This document shows positions 36,728 to 37,740 of a stretch of DNA of 37,740 nt, piece after piece. Under the pieces are notes generated by a model that was given only the letters and a program-made list of their open reading frames with translations, did no database searches and was not told the DNA's origin. A program made the translations under genes and the position numbers. Numbering within the stretch: the stretch's first letter is position 1; every line of letters begins with the position of its first letter. Source of the DNA: Candidatus Babeliales bacterium (GTDB lineage: Bacteria; Babelota; Babeliae; Babelales; Chromulinivoraceae); assembly GCA_041660205.1 (NCBI GenBank), contig JBAZWT010000011.1, positions 1 to 37,740 on the forward strand, read 5' to 3'.

Positions 36728-37740
36728 CTCAAGCCACGATCGATGATGCAGCCAAGCGAGCAATCGCTGATGGTGCTGATAAGGTCAATCTTCTGCTGTA
36801 TGGTGACTACTGCTGTGGCACTGGCTTCGCTCAGGTCCTCGGCAACATAGCCAGGGAGCTTCACGCTACAGGCAAATACAATATCGATGTGATCGCCATC
36901 AATTATTCGGGTGATCCGATCGATGTCGAGAAGTGGCCAGGCAATGTCTATCCAGCTATGCCTGGTGGCCTCATGAATGCTGGAGCATATGGTGATGTCT
37001 ATGGCCGACAGCGACTGCTGGACCTCATGGGCTCAGGCAAATATGATGTGGTCTTCATGCTGCAGGATACCTTCGTGATCGAGCCGATCATGGAAGAGAT
37101 CAAGAAGACTCAGGATGCCCTGCCTCAAAATGGCCACAAAGTATTCAAGACAGTCTGGTACTACCCTGTCGATGCACAGCTCAAGAAGCAGTGGGTGAAC
37201 ACAGTAGCAGGTGCTGACTTCCCTGTTGTCTATACCGAATATGGCAAAGCCGAGACACTCAGGCACATGCCAGAGCTCGAGGATCGCCTCCGAGTTATCT
37301 ATCATGGTAACAATCCGAGCCACTTCTTCCCGATCCAAGACAAGGAAGATGTGAAGGCATTCCGCAAATCATACTTCAATGGCAAAGCAGATGATCGATT
37401 CTTGATCGTGAACATCAACCGCAATCAGCCACGCAAGGACATAGCCAGAAGCCTCATGATACTCAAGGAGCTGTGGGATCGTGGCCGAAGACCATTGCTC
37501 TACCTGCACATGCAATACGAAGATGCAGGTGGCAATATCTTCACCATTGCCAATCAGCTCGGTCTCGGCAAGGAGTATGAATTCTTCCTGCCTAGTCCGA
37601 AGATATTCAATGCAAATCAGGGCATGCCGATCGATGATGTGAATCGAATATACAATGCAGCGGATCTCGTGCTGTCCACTACCCTCGGTGAAGGGTGGGG
37701 ATTGTCCATGACCGAAGCAATGGCCACAAAGACTCCTGTG
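36715..37740 (+). CDS. GT4-family glycosyltransferase, N-terminal part (runs off right edge)
   Basis: The first 342 codons of the glycosyltransferase whose end is at 2-826; the shared part is the terminal overlap. The acceptor half begins MDALAQATIDDAAKRAIADGADKVNLLLYGDYCCGTGFAQVLGNIA, which is the usual GT4 start with the Gly-x-Gly-x-Ala loop. The first donor-domain motifs follow, including GEGWGLSMTEAMA near the edge. It starts inside the dehydratase 3' end (13-nt overlap). No strong ribosome-binding site is visible, so coupling to the dehydratase is likely. The edge of the window cuts it at 37740. Confidence 0.88.
   Translation, partial: MDALAQATIDDAAKRAIADGADKVNLLLYGDYCCGTGFAQVLGNIARELHATGKYNIDVIAINYSGDPIDVEKWPGNVYPAMPGGLMNAGAYGDVYGRQRLLDLMGSGKYDVVFMLQDTFVIEPIMEEIKKTQDALPQNGHKVFKTVWYYPVDAQLKKQWVNTVAGADFPVVYTEYGKAETLRHMPELEDRLRVIYHGNNPSHFFPIQDKEDVKAFRKSYFNGKADDRFLIVNINRNQPRKDIARSLMILKELWDRGRRPLLYLHMQYEDAGGNIFTIANQLGLGKEYEFFLPSPKIFNANQGMPIDDVNRIYNAADLVLSTTLGEGWGLSMTEAMATKTPV
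37293..37740. repeat. Terminal overlap, right copy
   Basis: This is the right-hand copy of the 448-base overlap with 1-448; offset 37,292. It carries the variant with Ala where the left copy has Ser (left position 233), and ten silent differences, all within the part corresponding to 127-322. Confidence 0.9.

Overview
This window looks like one complete tailed-phage genome (long-tailed, siphovirus-like), assembled as a circle or with terminal redundancy. The last 448 bases repeat the first 448 with 11 differences, and the glycosyltransferase gene that runs off the right edge (start 36715) continues in frame at the left edge (end 826). The unique length would be about 37,292 bp. All genes but one lie on the + strand, tightly packed with 1-4 nt start/stop overlaps. 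I see no integrase, repressor, tRNA or CRISPR array, and no DNA polymerase, helicase or primase. It is therefore probably a virulent phage that relies on the host replisome. The host cannot be named from sequence alone. The canonical GGAGGTG ribosome-binding sites, the sigma70-type promoters and a secreted transglycosylase with an actinobacterial-style C-terminal domain suggest a cell-walled, possibly monoderm host. Actinobacteria or Saccharibacteria-like bacteria are my guess (low confidence).

Layout: 1-1899 holds the end of the glycosyltransferase and small regulatory or zinc-binding proteins, including one with a sigma region-4-like helix-turn-helix. 1902-9591 is packaging and head: terminase small and large subunits, portal, Mu gpF-like head protein, protease fused to a scaffold-like region, and major capsid protein. 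9665-17000 is connector and tail: adaptor, head closure, gp10-like protein, tail terminator, tail tube, a tail assembly chaperone with a programmed -1 frameshift, tape measure and tail tip. 17013-20197 holds probable adhesins plus a cysteine-rich protein. 20270-22156 is lysis: membrane coiled-coil protein, amidase endolysin, holin-like protein and a terminator. 22181-24001 is a regulatory hub with small genes on their own promoters, the only minus-strand gene (a membrane-anchored transglycosylase), a cluster of DnaA-like boxes that may be the origin, and a structured leader. 24084-28214 is the early recombination operon: RecT-like annealing protein, a run of zinc-finger proteins, DnaQ-like exonuclease and RusA-like resolvase. 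28422 to the right edge, continuing at position 2, is the most unusual part. It carries a divergent GroES plus a full-length GroEL, followed without a gap by a sugar cassette: DegT-type aminotransferase, two GT2-like glycosyltransferases, GNAT acetyltransferase, FkbM-like methyltransferase, RmlB-like dTDP-glucose 4,6-dehydratase and a GT4 glycosyltransferase.

How it fits together: two promoter classes are visible. Early-type promoters have a -35 and a -10 (before recT, groES and a 46-residue gene). A second class has TATAAT, three free bases and AATAGAGG directly upstream of head, tail and lysis genes, with no -35. The dehydratase, aminotransferase and acetyltransferase are the same enzyme types that make dTDP-4-acetamido-4,6-dideoxyhexose in bacteria (RmlB, WecE, WecD). 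I infer that this phage makes a modified amino sugar and transfers it with its own glycosyltransferases to virion proteins or to the host surface. A phage chaperonin pair is expressed from the same operon, which reads straight on into terminase and head genes once the circle is closed.
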